Source: JBQTKD01 sp052386455 (GTDB taxonomy: Bacteria > Actinomycetota > Actinomycetes > Sporichthyales > Sporichthyaceae). From it: a DNA stretch of 64,000 nt. How positions within the stretch are numbered: position 1 is the stretch's first letter; each line of letters begins with the position of its first letter. The stretch is taken from positions 1-64,000 of the forward strand of contig JBQTKD010000068.1 of the NCBI GenBank assembly GCA_052386455.1. Reading direction: 5' to 3'. Of this stretch, positions 34,863-43,491 are shown piece by piece. The position numbers and the translations under genes were made by a program. The notes below the pieces were generated by a model. The model made no database searches. It had not been told where the DNA came from and saw only the letters and a list, made by a program, of their open reading frames with translations.

Positions 34863-35096
34863 CTACTCCGGCCGCGGCAGCGGCCGGTAGGCCACCCAGC
34901 TTCCCCGGTACTCCCACACCGTCCAGATCCTGCCCTGGTGGCGCACGGTGCGCCCGCTCGGGCGGTAGACCCCGCCGCGGGGGCCGCTCAGGTAGGTCTC
35001 CGGCGGTGGCGGGCCGTGGTCGTCCGGCCGTTCGACGACCTCGAACAGGTCGTCGGAAGGGCCGTCCTCGAAGTGGCACAACCATCGCGTAGCCAT
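34863..35096 (-). CDS. Small hypothetical protein, 77 residues
   Basis: The ATG at 35096 opens a short protein rich in Trp, Tyr and Pro (MATRWLCHFEDGPSDDLFEV, then GRIWTVWEYRGSWVAYRPLP). The alternating aromatic strands suggest a small beta barrel. No family is recognised. Its upstream side abuts the truncated XRE-like relic on the other strand, so its promoter region may have been rearranged. Confidence 0.6.
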   Translation of the reverse strand: MATRWLCHFEDGPSDDLFEVVERPDDHGPPPPETYLSGPRGGVYRPSGRTVRHQGRIWTVWEYRGSWVAYRPLPRPE

Positions 35097-35120
35097 CGCG
35101 GCCAGCCTCGCACGAACGCT

Positions 35121-35485
35121 CGCACGTCGGAGAGCGACATCTCCGCCTACGAGCGCGGGGCCAAGATGCCCGGCGCGCTTACGTTGGAGCGGCTCGTCGC
35201 CGTGATCGACGCGGGCACGGACGGTTCGGTGCACGGCGGCAATCTGCTCACGGTCGCAGCGGCCGCTGCGGCGATCCGGCACGGCCTGCGAGCCGGGTGG
35301 AGCACCGCCGATCTGCTGCGTCTGGTTCGGGAAATGCGGGCGAACGCGGCCTGGGCACTGGCGGAGTTCTGGTTCGTCGGCGCCGCGCCGAGCCGGGCCC
35401 GCGGGCCCATTGCTTCGGACATTCCCCGTTCTCCCTGGCCATCCGCGGCGCGATGCTCGATCCGGCCGATCTGGAATCGGTGTGA
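35121..35485 (+). pseudogene. Truncated, frameshifted XRE-family (helix-turn-helix) gene
   Basis: The frame from 35121 reads RTSESDISAYERGAKMPGALTLERLVAVID, the second half of a Cro/C1-type helix-turn-helix. The first helices are missing. The protein continues to about 35406 (MRANAAWALAEFWFVGAAPS). The reading then shifts to another frame (HCFGHSPFSLAIRGAMLDPADLESV), stopping at 35483-35485. It has no start codon with a ribosome site. The next reading frame begins with GTG overlapping this stop (GTGA), so the two were once a coupled pair. Confidence 0.7.
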
Positions 35486-35724
35486 GCGGCGAGGTCCCGC
35501 TCGACGCCGGCCGCGTGCGCTCGTTGCCCACCGAACTCGGGGCCCGGCTCGCCGAGCGAGGCGTCGAGGGCCGATGTTCCTCGCCGACGGGGCGGCGCTC
35601 GCGCTGGCGTTCAGCCGTCGTCGCGTGACACGAGACCTCGACGCCGTCTTCGAACCGAAGGCCGAGACCTACGCCGAGGCCGCCGCGTTGACCGGCGAGC
35701 GGGGCCTGCCACCGGACCCGCCCA
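35482..35724 (+). pseudogene. Frameshifted nucleotidyltransferase-like gene (partner of the XRE relic)
   Basis: The GTG at 35482 overlaps the upstream stop. The product reads VSGEVPLDAGRVRSLPTELGARLAERGVEGR, then loses frame near 35572. It continues in another frame as MFLADGAALALAFSRRRVTRDLDAVFEPKAE. The GAALAL loop and TRDLDAVF acidic motif are those of minimal nucleotidyltransferases of the AbiEii/DUF6036 kind. The coding similarity ends after GERGLPPD. An HTH protein coupled to a nucleotidyltransferase recalls toxin-antitoxin or abortive-infection pairs; here both are dead. Confidence 0.65.
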
Positions 35725-35781
35725 CCGACCGATCCGGCTACCCGCAGGCAGAGTCGGCCCGGAGTCGAGGCCACCCGGGCG

Positions 35782-36567
35782 TCAGCGGAGCAGCCCGTAG
35801 GGCACCTCGACGCCGAGTTGGTCCAGGATCCGTCGCGCCTCGCGCAGGGCCCGCGCCTCGGGCGGTTCCGTCGCCTTCCGTGCGCGGGGACGCGCCGCGC
35901 GCTTCGGCTGCTGCGGCATCGAGGTGAGGGCGGCGATCCGCGCGGCCGCGGCACCCGTCGTCGGTCGATCCGCCGCGGCCGCCGCCGGCGCGGGATCGAT
36001 CCGCGGATCGGGGACGAACCCCGCATCGCTCCACTGCAGCGCGAGGGTCACCGCCAGCGCCCCGGCGCAGATCGCGCCGAGGACACCGAGTGCGGGGAAG
36101 CGCCGAGCGGCGGGCATTCGGACGAGGAGCGGGAGCGAGCCCGGGGGCGGCGCGCCGAGCGCGACGCAGGTGGCCGGGTCGGGTACGCTGGCCAGGGCGA
36201 GGATGCGTTCCACCCGCGGCGCCGCGAGCCCGTCCACGCCGAGCAGTGCCCGGGCCGCACGGGCGGCCGGGGGAAGGTTGCGCACGAGTCGGTCGCTCGA
36301 CCCCGCCGGGTGCCCGCGGTGCCGGGTGGGCAGCGCGGGCCGGGCACAGTGCCGAAAGGCGCGCCCGAGTACCGCGGCTCGCAACAGATCGGCCCGGTCC
36401 TGATGGGTCGGCGCGCCGACGTCTTGGCCGCGCAGGACGGCGAGGGCCTCCCGTCGCGCGATCCGGGCGCGTGCCGGCGCGGAGCGCGACGGAGGTAGAG
36501 CGAGGAAGCCGAGCAGGCTCAGTTGGTCCAGGTACGGCTCGTCGGCGTCGTGGGGGCGAAGCGGCAT
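35782..36567 (-). CDS. Single-pass membrane protein of unknown function, 261 residues
   Basis: The ATG at 36567 follows GGGAG. Residues 1-145 are cytoplasmic, Ala/Arg-rich and helical, with motifs such as LPPAARAARALLGVDGLAAPRVERILALAS. One transmembrane helix lies near residues 157-178 (FPALGVLGAICAGALAVTLALQW). The remainder is a basic, Pro-rich tail ending RRILDQLGVEVPYGLLR. This topology resembles anti-sigma-like or zinc-finger-less membrane proteins, but no HxxxCxxC motif is present. Function is not assigned. Confidence 0.65.
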   Translation of the reverse strand: MPLRPHDADEPYLDQLSLLGFLALPPSRSAPARARIARREALAVLRGQDVGAPTHQDRADLLRAAVLGRAFRHCARPALPTRHRGHPAGSSDRLVRNLPPAARAARALLGVDGLAAPRVERILALASVPDPATCVALGAPPPGSLPLLVRMPAARRFPALGVLGAICAGALAVTLALQWSDAGFVPDPRIDPAPAAAAADRPTTGAAAARIAALTSMPQQPKRAARPRARKATEPPEARALREARRILDQLGVEVPYGLLR

Positions 36568-36689
36568 CGGAGTCTCCCGCGGTGGGATGCGGTTGGCCCG
36601 TCACGGTAGGCAGGCGCCCCTGGGACCGGTCCCGGCGTTGCCGTCCAAACCCGCGTGCGGTCGAACCCGGTTGCCGGGAGAATGGGGCC

Positions 36690-37025
36690 ATGGAGCCGCA
36701 GGTCGGACAGGTGGTCACGGTGTTCAGGTCCCGGCTGGTCGATTCGGCCGCAGACGTCTACGGCGAGCATGCACAGCGGATCGGGGAGCTTGCCCGCACG
36801 ATGCCGGGCTACGTCGAGCACAAGGTCTTCCTCGCCTCCGACGGCGAACGGGTCACGCTGGTGACCTTCGCGGACCGGGAAGCGCACAACGCCTGGCGCG
36901 ATCACCCCGAGCACCGCGCCGCGCAGCGGGCCGGAATCGATGCCTACTACGACGAATACAGCATCGCCGTCGGCGCTGTGGAGTACGCCTCGCACTTCAA
37001 GCGCCCAACGGTGCAGCTGCAGTAG
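36690..37025 (+). CDS. Antibiotic biosynthesis monooxygenase (ABM)-fold protein
   Basis: The 111-residue dimeric alpha/beta-barrel-type protein contains VGQVVTVFRSRLVDSAADVYGEHAQRIGELARTMPGYVEHKVFLASDGERVTLVTFADREAHNAWRDHPEH. This is the typical ABM pattern of a central strand, the AHNAWRDHPEHR helix, and a final strand. Members degrade or oxidise small aromatic molecules or haem without cofactors, or act as quinol monooxygenases. The ATG is preceded by GGGAGAATGGGG. It is divergent from the single-pass membrane protein gene. Confidence 0.85.
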   Translation: MEPQVGQVVTVFRSRLVDSAADVYGEHAQRIGELARTMPGYVEHKVFLASDGERVTLVTFADREAHNAWRDHPEHRAAQRAGIDAYYDEYSIAVGAVEYASHFKRPTVQLQ

Positions 37026-37142
37026 TGCCGCGCGCTCGGCGGAGGCGAATGGATTCTCGAACGGGCGTTGGTTGGGCGGGTGATGGCTCTACCCGCGTAC
37101 CTGGACCAACGGCGGGGCGGCACCCCTCGGACTGCCGCAGGA

Positions 37143-37924
37143 TCAGCTACACCGGGCGGCCCGTCTGGTGAGAACACGGGCCGCCGCTCCCAACGCCGCC
37201 AGCGTGCCGCCTGCCAGCACCCACGGCATCGGGTCTGTTCCCGTCACCGGAAGCGACCGCGTGCGCGACATCGCGGGATGGTCGCTGGACGGCTCGTCGC
37301 CACCCTGACGGCGAACCGTTGCGGATCGACATTCGGCCCGGCCAGAGCTCGTGCTCCCTTGTAGCCGGCCGCGGTCGCCGCGGGCGCCGCCGAGGTTCGC
37401 GACCCCGGTGTTGCCCCGCCCGAGGTTCGCGATTCCGACGTTGCCCTCGCCGAGGTTGGCGACGCCGAGGTTGCACTGCCCGACGTTCGCCACGCCCGTG
37501 TTGGCTCGCCCGGCATTGGCTACGCCGCGATTGCCGGCTCCGACGTTGGCCACACCGACATTGCGGGCGCTCGACGGGCTCGCCTCTCGCTCGATGCGAG
37601 TCCGTGAATCCCGCACGGGGGCCGGCTGCGTTCCAGGGCTCGTTGCCGGCTCTCGCGGGCACGTTCGGCTCGTTCGAGTGCCCGCTCGCGCGCCGCCGCT
37701 CCCGGCCAGTCGTAGCCGCCGACTCTCGCGTACTCGGAAGGGTCGGCGTAGGTCTGCGCGAATCCGTAGGGGTCGGGTTCGGGGTCGGCCGCGCGGGCGG
37801 GCTCTGCGCCGGCGCCGAGCACGATCACTGCGGCGGTGGCTGCTAATCCGCCGGCCCGCGTCCATCCACTCCTCGTTCGGCCACTGGCAGTGGCCCGGGA
37901 CTCGTCGATCTGGCGGTTGGTCAT
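37143..37924 (-). pseudogene. Frameshifted LPXTG cell-wall protein with Asn-Gly repeats
   Basis: The 5' part (37924 to about 37620) encodes a signal peptide (GLAATAAVIVLGAGAEPARA), a mature start DPEPDPYGFAQTYADPSEYARVGG and an Arg/Glu-rich helix. The frame then drifts to a nonsense tail. A second frame, from about 37620 to 37143, encodes a run of ANVG/GNxG repeats, then the sorting signal LPVTG with a hydrophobic helix (WVLAGGTLAALGAAARVL) and a basic tail. One frameshift near 37600-37650 would join them into a complete sortase substrate of about 260 residues. It could be a pseudogene, a sequencing error or a slip site. Confidence 0.7.
37389..37572 (-). repeat. Tandem Asn-Gly peptide repeats, MPTR-like
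   Basis: About twelve 15-base units on the minus strand encode alternating A-N-x-G-x and G-N-x-G-x pentapeptides. Forms include GVANVG, GAGNRG, GVANLG and GEGNVG. The pattern resembles the NxGxGNxG repeats of mycobacterial PPE-MPTR proteins and pentapeptide-repeat helices. Third-base variation between units shows the repeat is old rather than a recent expansion. Confidence 0.75.
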
Positions 37925-38207
37925 GATCGGTGCCCTTCGTCGGCTCGCCGATCGCCCGCGCGGTCGACGCCCGCATTTCAGCGCACGCCCCGGGGAGGGG
38001 TCCCGGACCGCGTTCGACGGTCCACAATCGGGCCGTCGGCACGTACTCCCCGCGGGGATCCGTTCCTCGCTGCCGCAGGTTCCTGCCGCGGCGAGTAGGG
38101 CGCGATGTCGAGAGCGGTCCCAACGCTCGCATCCCGTGCATTAGCGTTCGAACAGACGCCTCCCGGGTGCCGGGCGAGACGAAGCAGGCGGGAAGGGGGT
38201 CGGGCCG

Positions 38208-40112
38208 ATGCAGCCGGGGGATCTCGTGGCGGGCCGCTACCGGCTCCTCGACCGCATCGGCGCCGGCTCGATGGGCGTGGTCTGGCGCGCGACCGACGTC
38301 GAACTGCGCAGAACGGTGGCGCTGAAGTGCGCGCGGGACAACCTCGACGTGGCGCGGACCCGACGGGAGGCGCAGGTCGCCGCCGGCGTCCACCACCCGA
38401 ACGTCGTCACGCTGTTCGACGTCGTCGACCACGCCGGCGCGCTGTGCCTGATCCTGGAGTACGTCCCCGCCCCGACCCTGGCGGACGTGCTGGCGGCGCG
38501 CGGACCCTTGGCCCCCGCGGAGGCCGCCGTGATCGGAGCCCAGATCGCCGCCGCGCTCGAGGCGGTGCACGCCGCCGGCATCGTGCACCGCGACGTCAAA
38601 CCCGCCAACGTCATGCTCGGCGGCGACGGACGAGCGAAGCTCGCCGACTTCGGGGTCTCGCGGGCGATGTGGGCCGAACAGACTCTCGCGGGAACCGGTT
38701 TCGTCGTCGGCACCCCCGCCTACCTCGCGCCGGAGATCGCCTCCGGCGGAGAACCCACCGCCGCCGCCGACATGTTCGCGTTGGGCGCCACGCTCTACCG
38801 CGCGGTCGAAGGCGAATCCCCCTACGGAACCGCGGACAATCCGTTGGCGCTGCTGCAACGCGCGGCCGCCGGACAGATCCGATCGGCCGGGCGATCCGGT
38901 CCCCTGGAGTCCGTGCTGCACGATCTCCTTTCGCCCGACCCGACGGGCCGCCCCGATGCGCGGGCGGTGCGAGAGCGCTTGAGCGCACTGGGCGGCCCGG
39001 CCCGCACCGTCGAAATGACTGCGCGTCACATCGCACCGCGAGCCCGCAGGTCCCGCAGGCGTCGCCGCGCCGCAGCGGGCGTCGTCGGGTTGGCAGTGAT
39101 CGTCGCGGCGGGTGCGCTGGCCGCCGGTGGAGGCGAGCGCGGCACACCGGCCGCGGCCGGTCGGGCCGATGCGCTGGGCGATCCGCGGACCGCCGACCCC
39201 TGCGCGCTCGTGCATCCCCCGAGCCTGGCCCGATACGGAACGGCGACGCCGGATCCGCGCACGGGACCCTTCAACAGTTGCACCGTGCGGGTGAGCACCT
39301 CGGCGGGTCAGCGCGCGACGGTCCAACTCGCCCTGCTGGCTCGGGTTGGCGCGGGCGAGAACGAGAGGGCTCGACCCAACGGATGTTCGCGCGCGCTGGA
39401 CCTTCCGGCGGCCTCTTCGGTGGTGGTGCAGGTCGACCAGGCGCCCGGCGGTTCCCCGATGGACCACTGCGCGATCGCGGACGCGGTGCGATCCCTGGCC
39501 GCCGACGTCGTCGCCGGCGGCGTCCTGCCCCGCCGCACGGGATCCATCCCCGCGGCCTCGTTGGCCACCGTCCACGCCTGCGACATGTTCGGAGAACCGG
39601 TGTCGGCGGCCGACTGGCTGGCACGGGCCCAGCCGCGCAGCGGGTTCGCCGACTGGTCGTGCCGCTGGGCGGCGCAGGGCCACGCGCTCGATCTGACCTT
39701 CGACCGCGGCGCGGTTCCCGATGCGAGCCACGGCGCCGCTCGCACGTGGTCGGACCACCCGGCGCGGGTGCGCGCGGAGGGCGCCGACGGGTGCGAGGTG
39801 GTGGTGGTCCATCGAGCGATAGGTCGGGGACGGGCCGAGTTGGCCACACTGCGCTACGTCGGACCCGGAGCGGCACAGCAGGTGTGTGCGCGAGCGGAAA
39901 CGCTGGCCGCGGCGGTGGCAGCGCGGCTGCCGGCGGTACCGCGCCCGACGGCGGCGCCCACCCGCACACCGGCTCCGACGCCCGTCCGAGGTGCCGGGGT
40001 CGATCAACGGGCGAAGGAGGCCGAGCGTGCCCGGCAGGCCACCGAGTGCGCGTTGGTGGCCGGCGCGGATCCGGCCCGCGCGGCACAGTGCGCCGTGCGG
40101 TTCGGCCGGTGA
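38208..40112 (+). CDS. Membrane Ser/Thr protein kinase (Pkn-type) with extracellular domain
   Basis: The 634-residue protein has an N-terminal kinase domain with glycine loop IGAGSMGVVW, Lys40, catalytic Asp129 in HRDVKPANVMLGGDGRAKLADFG, and activation segment TGFVVGTPAYLAPE. A basic juxtamembrane stretch (RRSRRRRRA) precedes one membrane helix at about 289-307. The extracellular part (about 325 residues) has no PASTA repeats. Instead it has cysteine-paired segments (DPCALVHPPSLARYG, NSCTVRVS) resembling the DUF3558 lipoprotein fold, and ends in a Pro/Thr stalk. The ATG follows GGAAGGGGG. The downstream FHA gene overlaps it by four bases, a kinase-reader pair. Confidence 0.92.
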   Translation: MQPGDLVAGRYRLLDRIGAGSMGVVWRATDVELRRTVALKCARDNLDVARTRREAQVAAGVHHPNVVTLFDVVDHAGALCLILEYVPAPTLADVLAARGPLAPAEAAVIGAQIAAALEAVHAAGIVHRDVKPANVMLGGDGRAKLADFGVSRAMWAEQTLAGTGFVVGTPAYLAPEIASGGEPTAAADMFALGATLYRAVEGESPYGTADNPLALLQRAAAGQIRSAGRSGPLESVLHDLLSPDPTGRPDARAVRERLSALGGPARTVEMTARHIAPRARRSRRRRRAAAGVVGLAVIVAAGALAAGGGERGTPAAAGRADALGDPRTADPCALVHPPSLARYGTATPDPRTGPFNSCTVRVSTSAGQRATVQLALLARVGAGENERARPNGCSRALDLPAASSVVVQVDQAPGGSPMDHCAIADAVRSLAADVVAGGVLPRRTGSIPAASLATVHACDMFGEPVSAADWLARAQPRSGFADWSCRWAAQGHALDLTFDRGAVPDASHGAARTWSDHPARVRAEGADGCEVVVVHRAIGRGRAELATLRYVGPGAAQQVCARAETLAAAVAARLPAVPRPTAAPTRTPAPTPVRGAGVDQRAKEAERARQATECALVAGADPARAAQCAVRFGR

Positions 40113-40894
40113 CGTCCGAACGGGACGAGGGGCTGCGGCTCCCCGCTGCGCACGAGAGCCTGGCGCGGGGCACACCCGCGGCGGAGCCGGGCACGATCCA
40201 CGTGCTCTCCCTGACGGGCGGGATCTCCCTGCGTGCCAGGGAGGGCCGAGAGATCACCTTCGGGCGCAACCGACCCGAGGTTCACGTGTGCCTCGGCGAG
40301 GACGATCTGTCGATCAGTCGATCCCACGGCAGCGTCCGCCGACTCGATGGGACGTGGTGGCTCCAGGTTCGTGGACGAGCACCGCTGCGGCTGCCCGACG
40401 GAACGCTGCTCTTCCCCGGCGACGACCTCTTCGCCCTGCCCGAGGGCTACACCCCGGTTTTCGTCCGCGGCGCCCGAGCCCGCGAGCACCTGTTGGAGAT
40501 CCACGTCGCCGGAGCGGACCCCCGCCCGCCGTCGCGTCACCTCGACGCGACGATCGGCCCGCGCCGCTGGCCACTCGACGCAGACGAACGGCTGGCGCTG
40601 ATCGCCCTCGGTCACCGGTACCTGTTGCACGAGGAGCGGGCCGCGCCGTTGACGTGGCGTCAGGCCGCGGCCCTCCTCGACGAGGCCAGGCCCGGGATGG
40701 GATGGACGCCCAAACGGGTCGAGCACGTGGTGGTGGCCGTTCGCAGCCGGCTGTGCGCCGCCGGCGTCGCGGGCCTCACCCGCGAAGAGGTGGGCGAACC
40801 GGTCGGGAACACGCTGAACGACAACCTCCTGCGCGAACTGCTGCTGTCCACGACGCTCGTCCCCCGTGACCTGAGCCTGCTCGAGCAGCCGTAG
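40109..40894 (+). CDS. FHA-domain protein coupled to the kinase
   Basis: The GTG start overlaps the kinase stop in GTGA, so translation is probably coupled. The 261-residue protein has an FHA domain at about residues 35-120, with the phosphothreonine-binding signature FGRNRPEVHV and SISRSHGSVRRL. A C-terminal region of about 100 residues contains a helix-turn-helix-like segment (LTWRQAAALLDEARPGMGWTPKRVEHVVVAVRSRL). It would bind phosphorylated Thr on the kinase or its substrate. Whether the C-terminal part binds DNA or protein is open. The upstream gene is its evident partner. Confidence 0.88.
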   Translation: MTSERDEGLRLPAAHESLARGTPAAEPGTIHVLSLTGGISLRAREGREITFGRNRPEVHVCLGEDDLSISRSHGSVRRLDGTWWLQVRGRAPLRLPDGTLLFPGDDLFALPEGYTPVFVRGARAREHLLEIHVAGADPRPPSRHLDATIGPRRWPLDADERLALIALGHRYLLHEERAAPLTWRQAAALLDEARPGMGWTPKRVEHVVVAVRSRLCAAGVAGLTREEVGEPVGNTLNDNLLRELLLSTTLVPRDLSLLEQP

Positions 40895-41018
40895 GGAAAC
40901 ACCCGTCCGGGCGCGGCGGGTGGTTCCGCCGCCTGCTCTTCGAGCGCTCAACGCGCTCCGCAGCGGCAACCGCCTCGGCCACGGGTCCTGGTCCCGAACG
41001 AGGGGTAGAACTGGACGG

Positions 41019-41345
41019 GTGAATCGCGTCGCCGAGTTGTTGACCGGCCAGGAGGCCGGGACTGGAGAACGTATCGCTGCGCTCGAGGCCGACCTGCGGG
41101 CGTACGACGCGGCCGTGGCCTCGTCCACCGACGACGAGCACGACCCCGAGGGCTTCACCGCCTACGACCGCGCGCGAACCAAGGCGCTGCTCGACGCCGC
41201 CCGCGCCCACCTCTCGGAGATCGCCGCCGCGCGCGAGCGACTGGCCGCCGGTGGCTACGGCATGTGCGAGGAGTGCGGGAAGGCGATCGCACCTGCTCGC
41301 CTGGAAGCCCGTCCGACCGCGCGCACCTGCATCGCCTGCGCCTAG
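41019..41345 (+). CDS. DksA/TraR-family zinc-finger protein
   Basis: The 108-residue protein has a helical N-terminus (TGERIAALEADLRAYDAAV), a middle helix with AYDRARTKALLDAARAHLSEIAAARERLAAGGYG, and a C-terminal four-Cys zinc finger (CEECGKAIAPARLEARPTARTCIAC). This is the DksA/TraR layout. These proteins bind in the RNA polymerase secondary channel and modulate initiation. The acidic tip of the coiled coil (ASSTDDEHDPEGF) is present in shifted form. The GTG start and spacing to the next gene (48 bp) allow co-transcription with the DNA ligase gene. Confidence 0.88.
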   Translation: MNRVAELLTGQEAGTGERIAALEADLRAYDAAVASSTDDEHDPEGFTAYDRARTKALLDAARAHLSEIAAARERLAAGGYGMCEECGKAIAPARLEARPTARTCIACA

Positions 41346-41393
41346 TCAGGATCCGGGGCCCTGCCCGCAGGCGGCAGAAGAGAGGATGGGTGG

Positions 41394-42326
41394 GTGGAGG
41401 AGGCGCCGCGTCCCATGCTCGCGACGGCCGGGCCGTTGCCGGGTCCGGCGATCGAAGACCGGTACGCGTTCGAGTTCAAGTGGGACGGGTTCCGCACGAT
41501 GGTGGCCGTGCGCGCCGGCGGGATGCGGCTGTGGTCGCGCACCGCGAAGGACTCCACCGCGATGTTCCCGGAGCTCGCCGGGATCGCAGGCCGGGTCCCG
41601 GCCGACACGATCCTCGACGGCGAGGTGGTGGCCTTCGACGACGCCGGCCGCATCAGCTTCGGTGCACTCCAGCGCCGTGGGCAGGGGCAGCGGGCGCGAA
41701 TCGCGTGGTTCGGTTTCGACGTCCTTCGCCTTGCCGGCCGCGACCTCACCAGCCTGCCCTGGACCGAACGCCGCGACACCCTGGAGAACCTCGGCCTGAC
41801 CGGGCCGTCCTGGCAGGTCCCGCCGTACTTCCCGGGCGCCGGCGCGGACGCTCTCGAGGCCAGCGCCGCGGCCCGTTTGGAGGGCGTGGTCGCAAAGCTT
41901 CTGACGGCCCGTTACGAGCCGGGCCGACGGTCCGCGGCGTGGATCAAGGTGAAGCACGTCGCCACGCAGTCGGTGGTCGTCGGCGGGTGGCGGCTCGGCC
42001 GCGGCGGGTTGACCGGCGGCCTCGGATCGCTTCTCGTGGGCATCCCCGACGGCCCGTCGCTGCGCTACTGCGGCCGCGTCGGCACCGGCTTCACCCAAGC
42101 CGACCGGCGCACGATGCTCGCCACCCTGGAACGACTCCGCAGCGTCGAAAACCCCTTCGGTGCAAGCGTTCCCGGCCTCGACGCCCGCGACGCGGTGTGG
42201 ATCCGCCCGGAGCTCGTCGGGGAGGTCGCCTTCACCGAGTGGACGCACGACCATCGACTCCGCGCGCCGGTGTGGCGCGGTCTGCGGACCGACGTCGATC
42301 GGGCCGCCATCGTCCGTGAGGGGTAG
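41394..42326 (+). CDS. ATP-dependent DNA ligase domain (LigD-type)
   Basis: The 310-residue protein is a stand-alone ligase of the LigD/LigC kind. The adenylated Lys29 lies in motif I KWDGFR. Motif III-like ILDGEVVAFDD, motif IV EGVVAKLL and motif V AAWIKVK follow, and the OB fold starts at VVVGGWRLGRGGLTGGLGSLLVG and ends ELVGEVAFTEWT. In mycobacteria this module is fused to polymerase and nuclease domains in LigD; here it is alone. The polymerase domain is encoded 1.7 kb downstream. No ku gene is in the window. The GTG start is supported by the position of motif I. Confidence 0.9.
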   Translation: MEEAPRPMLATAGPLPGPAIEDRYAFEFKWDGFRTMVAVRAGGMRLWSRTAKDSTAMFPELAGIAGRVPADTILDGEVVAFDDAGRISFGALQRRGQGQRARIAWFGFDVLRLAGRDLTSLPWTERRDTLENLGLTGPSWQVPPYFPGAGADALEASAAARLEGVVAKLLTARYEPGRRSAAWIKVKHVATQSVVVGGWRLGRGGLTGGLGSLLVGIPDGPSLRYCGRVGTGFTQADRRTMLATLERLRSVENPFGASVPGLDARDAVWIRPELVGEVAFTEWTHDHRLRAPVWRGLRTDVDRAAIVREG

Positions 42327-42399
42327 GCCCGGCGTAACGGAACAGGCGGCTTGCCCGATGTGCGAGTGTTCCTCGGAATTCGGCGGACGGGGTGTCGCG

Positions 42400-43491
42400 A
42401 TGCGGCTGCGAGCGGGTATGACGGGTGGCATGGCGGCGCTGCTGGTGGGCGTGGCGCCGGGAGACGTGGCCGCGGCCGATGGCTGGAGGCACGCCGAGTA
42501 CGTCTTGGAGATCAACGGGTCCGGCATCGACTGGGTCGTCGAGATTCCACGCGCGCTGCCGCACCACGTGGGCCTGGGCCAGGTGCGGCTGGTCAAGGAC
42601 CGCGGCTACCGGGAGGCGTACTGCGACGCTCGCGGCGCGGGCTACATGCTGCCGGACGAGGTGCAGGAGGGCATCGTCGGCGGGAAGGGCGACTGGCGCG
42701 ACGACACCGGCCAGGAGGTGCCGGACACGACCCTGCGAGCTCCGGTTGTCCGCTACAACCCGACGATGTCTCGGTCCGCGGTGCCGGAGAACGCGTTCGT
42801 TCGCCGGAACGGACGGCCCGGCGTCCGGCCGCCGATCGGGAGGGACGGGCCGGTCACTCCGGTTCCGACTGCCGGGTCCTCGCCGGTGCGTTGGGAGTCC
42901 GAGTGCGCGCCCAGCGGCCTAGCGGGCAGCGGTACCGGGCGGGACCTGAACCAGTTGGGCGTGCACGTCGCCGGCGGCCTGGCGACGGCGAGCATGGACA
43001 AGGCGACTGGGCGGTATCGGGGCACGGCTCGGGGATGGGCTACCGACGTGCGGACCATCGCGGCGACGGTCGGTTCGGTGACCTCGCAGTTGCAGGTGAA
43101 CGCGCGGCCCGGCGCCGAACCCACGATCGGCTACCGCATCTCGATCAACGACGTGCAGGGTCTCGGATCGAAGCACCGACTGGACAGTCGCGACGTAGAA
43201 CTCGTCGGCGTCGACGTGCCGGCGCTCGATCTGGTGGATCACTTCAACGAGCAGGTGCGGGCCAACGCAACGGCCCTGTCGGCGCTCGGGCCGCTCGGCC
43301 TGGCGCTGCTCGCGCCCAAGGTGGAGCGGATCGAAGACCGCTACGCCATTGCGGCACCGGTCGTCGTGGCGAACCTCGGCTTGGCCGCCCGGGAGGGAAC
43401 CGTCGGCCAGAACCAGGCGGTCCTGTTGGGCGCCACTCGGTTCCAGGGCTTCTACGCGGCCGCCGGAATCAGGCCGTCGGCTCCAGCTTGA
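42400..43491 (+). CDS. Secreted protein of unknown function, 363 residues
   Basis: The ATG at 42400 gives a short signal peptide (GMTGGMAALLVGVAPGDVAAA). The mature protein starts with a compact domain (YVLEINGSGIDWVVEIPRALPHHVGLGQVRLVKDRGYREAYCDARG). A Pro/Arg-rich linker and a beta-rich second half follow (VHVAGGLATASMDKATGRYRGTARGWATDVRTIAA, GYRISINDVQGLGS). One cysteine occurs in each half. I do not recognise it. It overlaps the convergent msrB stop by 23 bp. An exported structural or binding protein is likely. Confidence 0.7.
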   Translation: MRLRAGMTGGMAALLVGVAPGDVAAADGWRHAEYVLEINGSGIDWVVEIPRALPHHVGLGQVRLVKDRGYREAYCDARGAGYMLPDEVQEGIVGGKGDWRDDTGQEVPDTTLRAPVVRYNPTMSRSAVPENAFVRRNGRPGVRPPIGRDGPVTPVPTAGSSPVRWESECAPSGLAGSGTGRDLNQLGVHVAGGLATASMDKATGRYRGTARGWATDVRTIAATVGSVTSQLQVNARPGAEPTIGYRISINDVQGLGSKHRLDSRDVELVGVDVPALDLVDHFNEQVRANATALSALGPLGLALLAPKVERIEDRYAIAAPVVVANLGLAAREGTVGQNQAVLLGATRFQGFYAAAGIRPSAPA

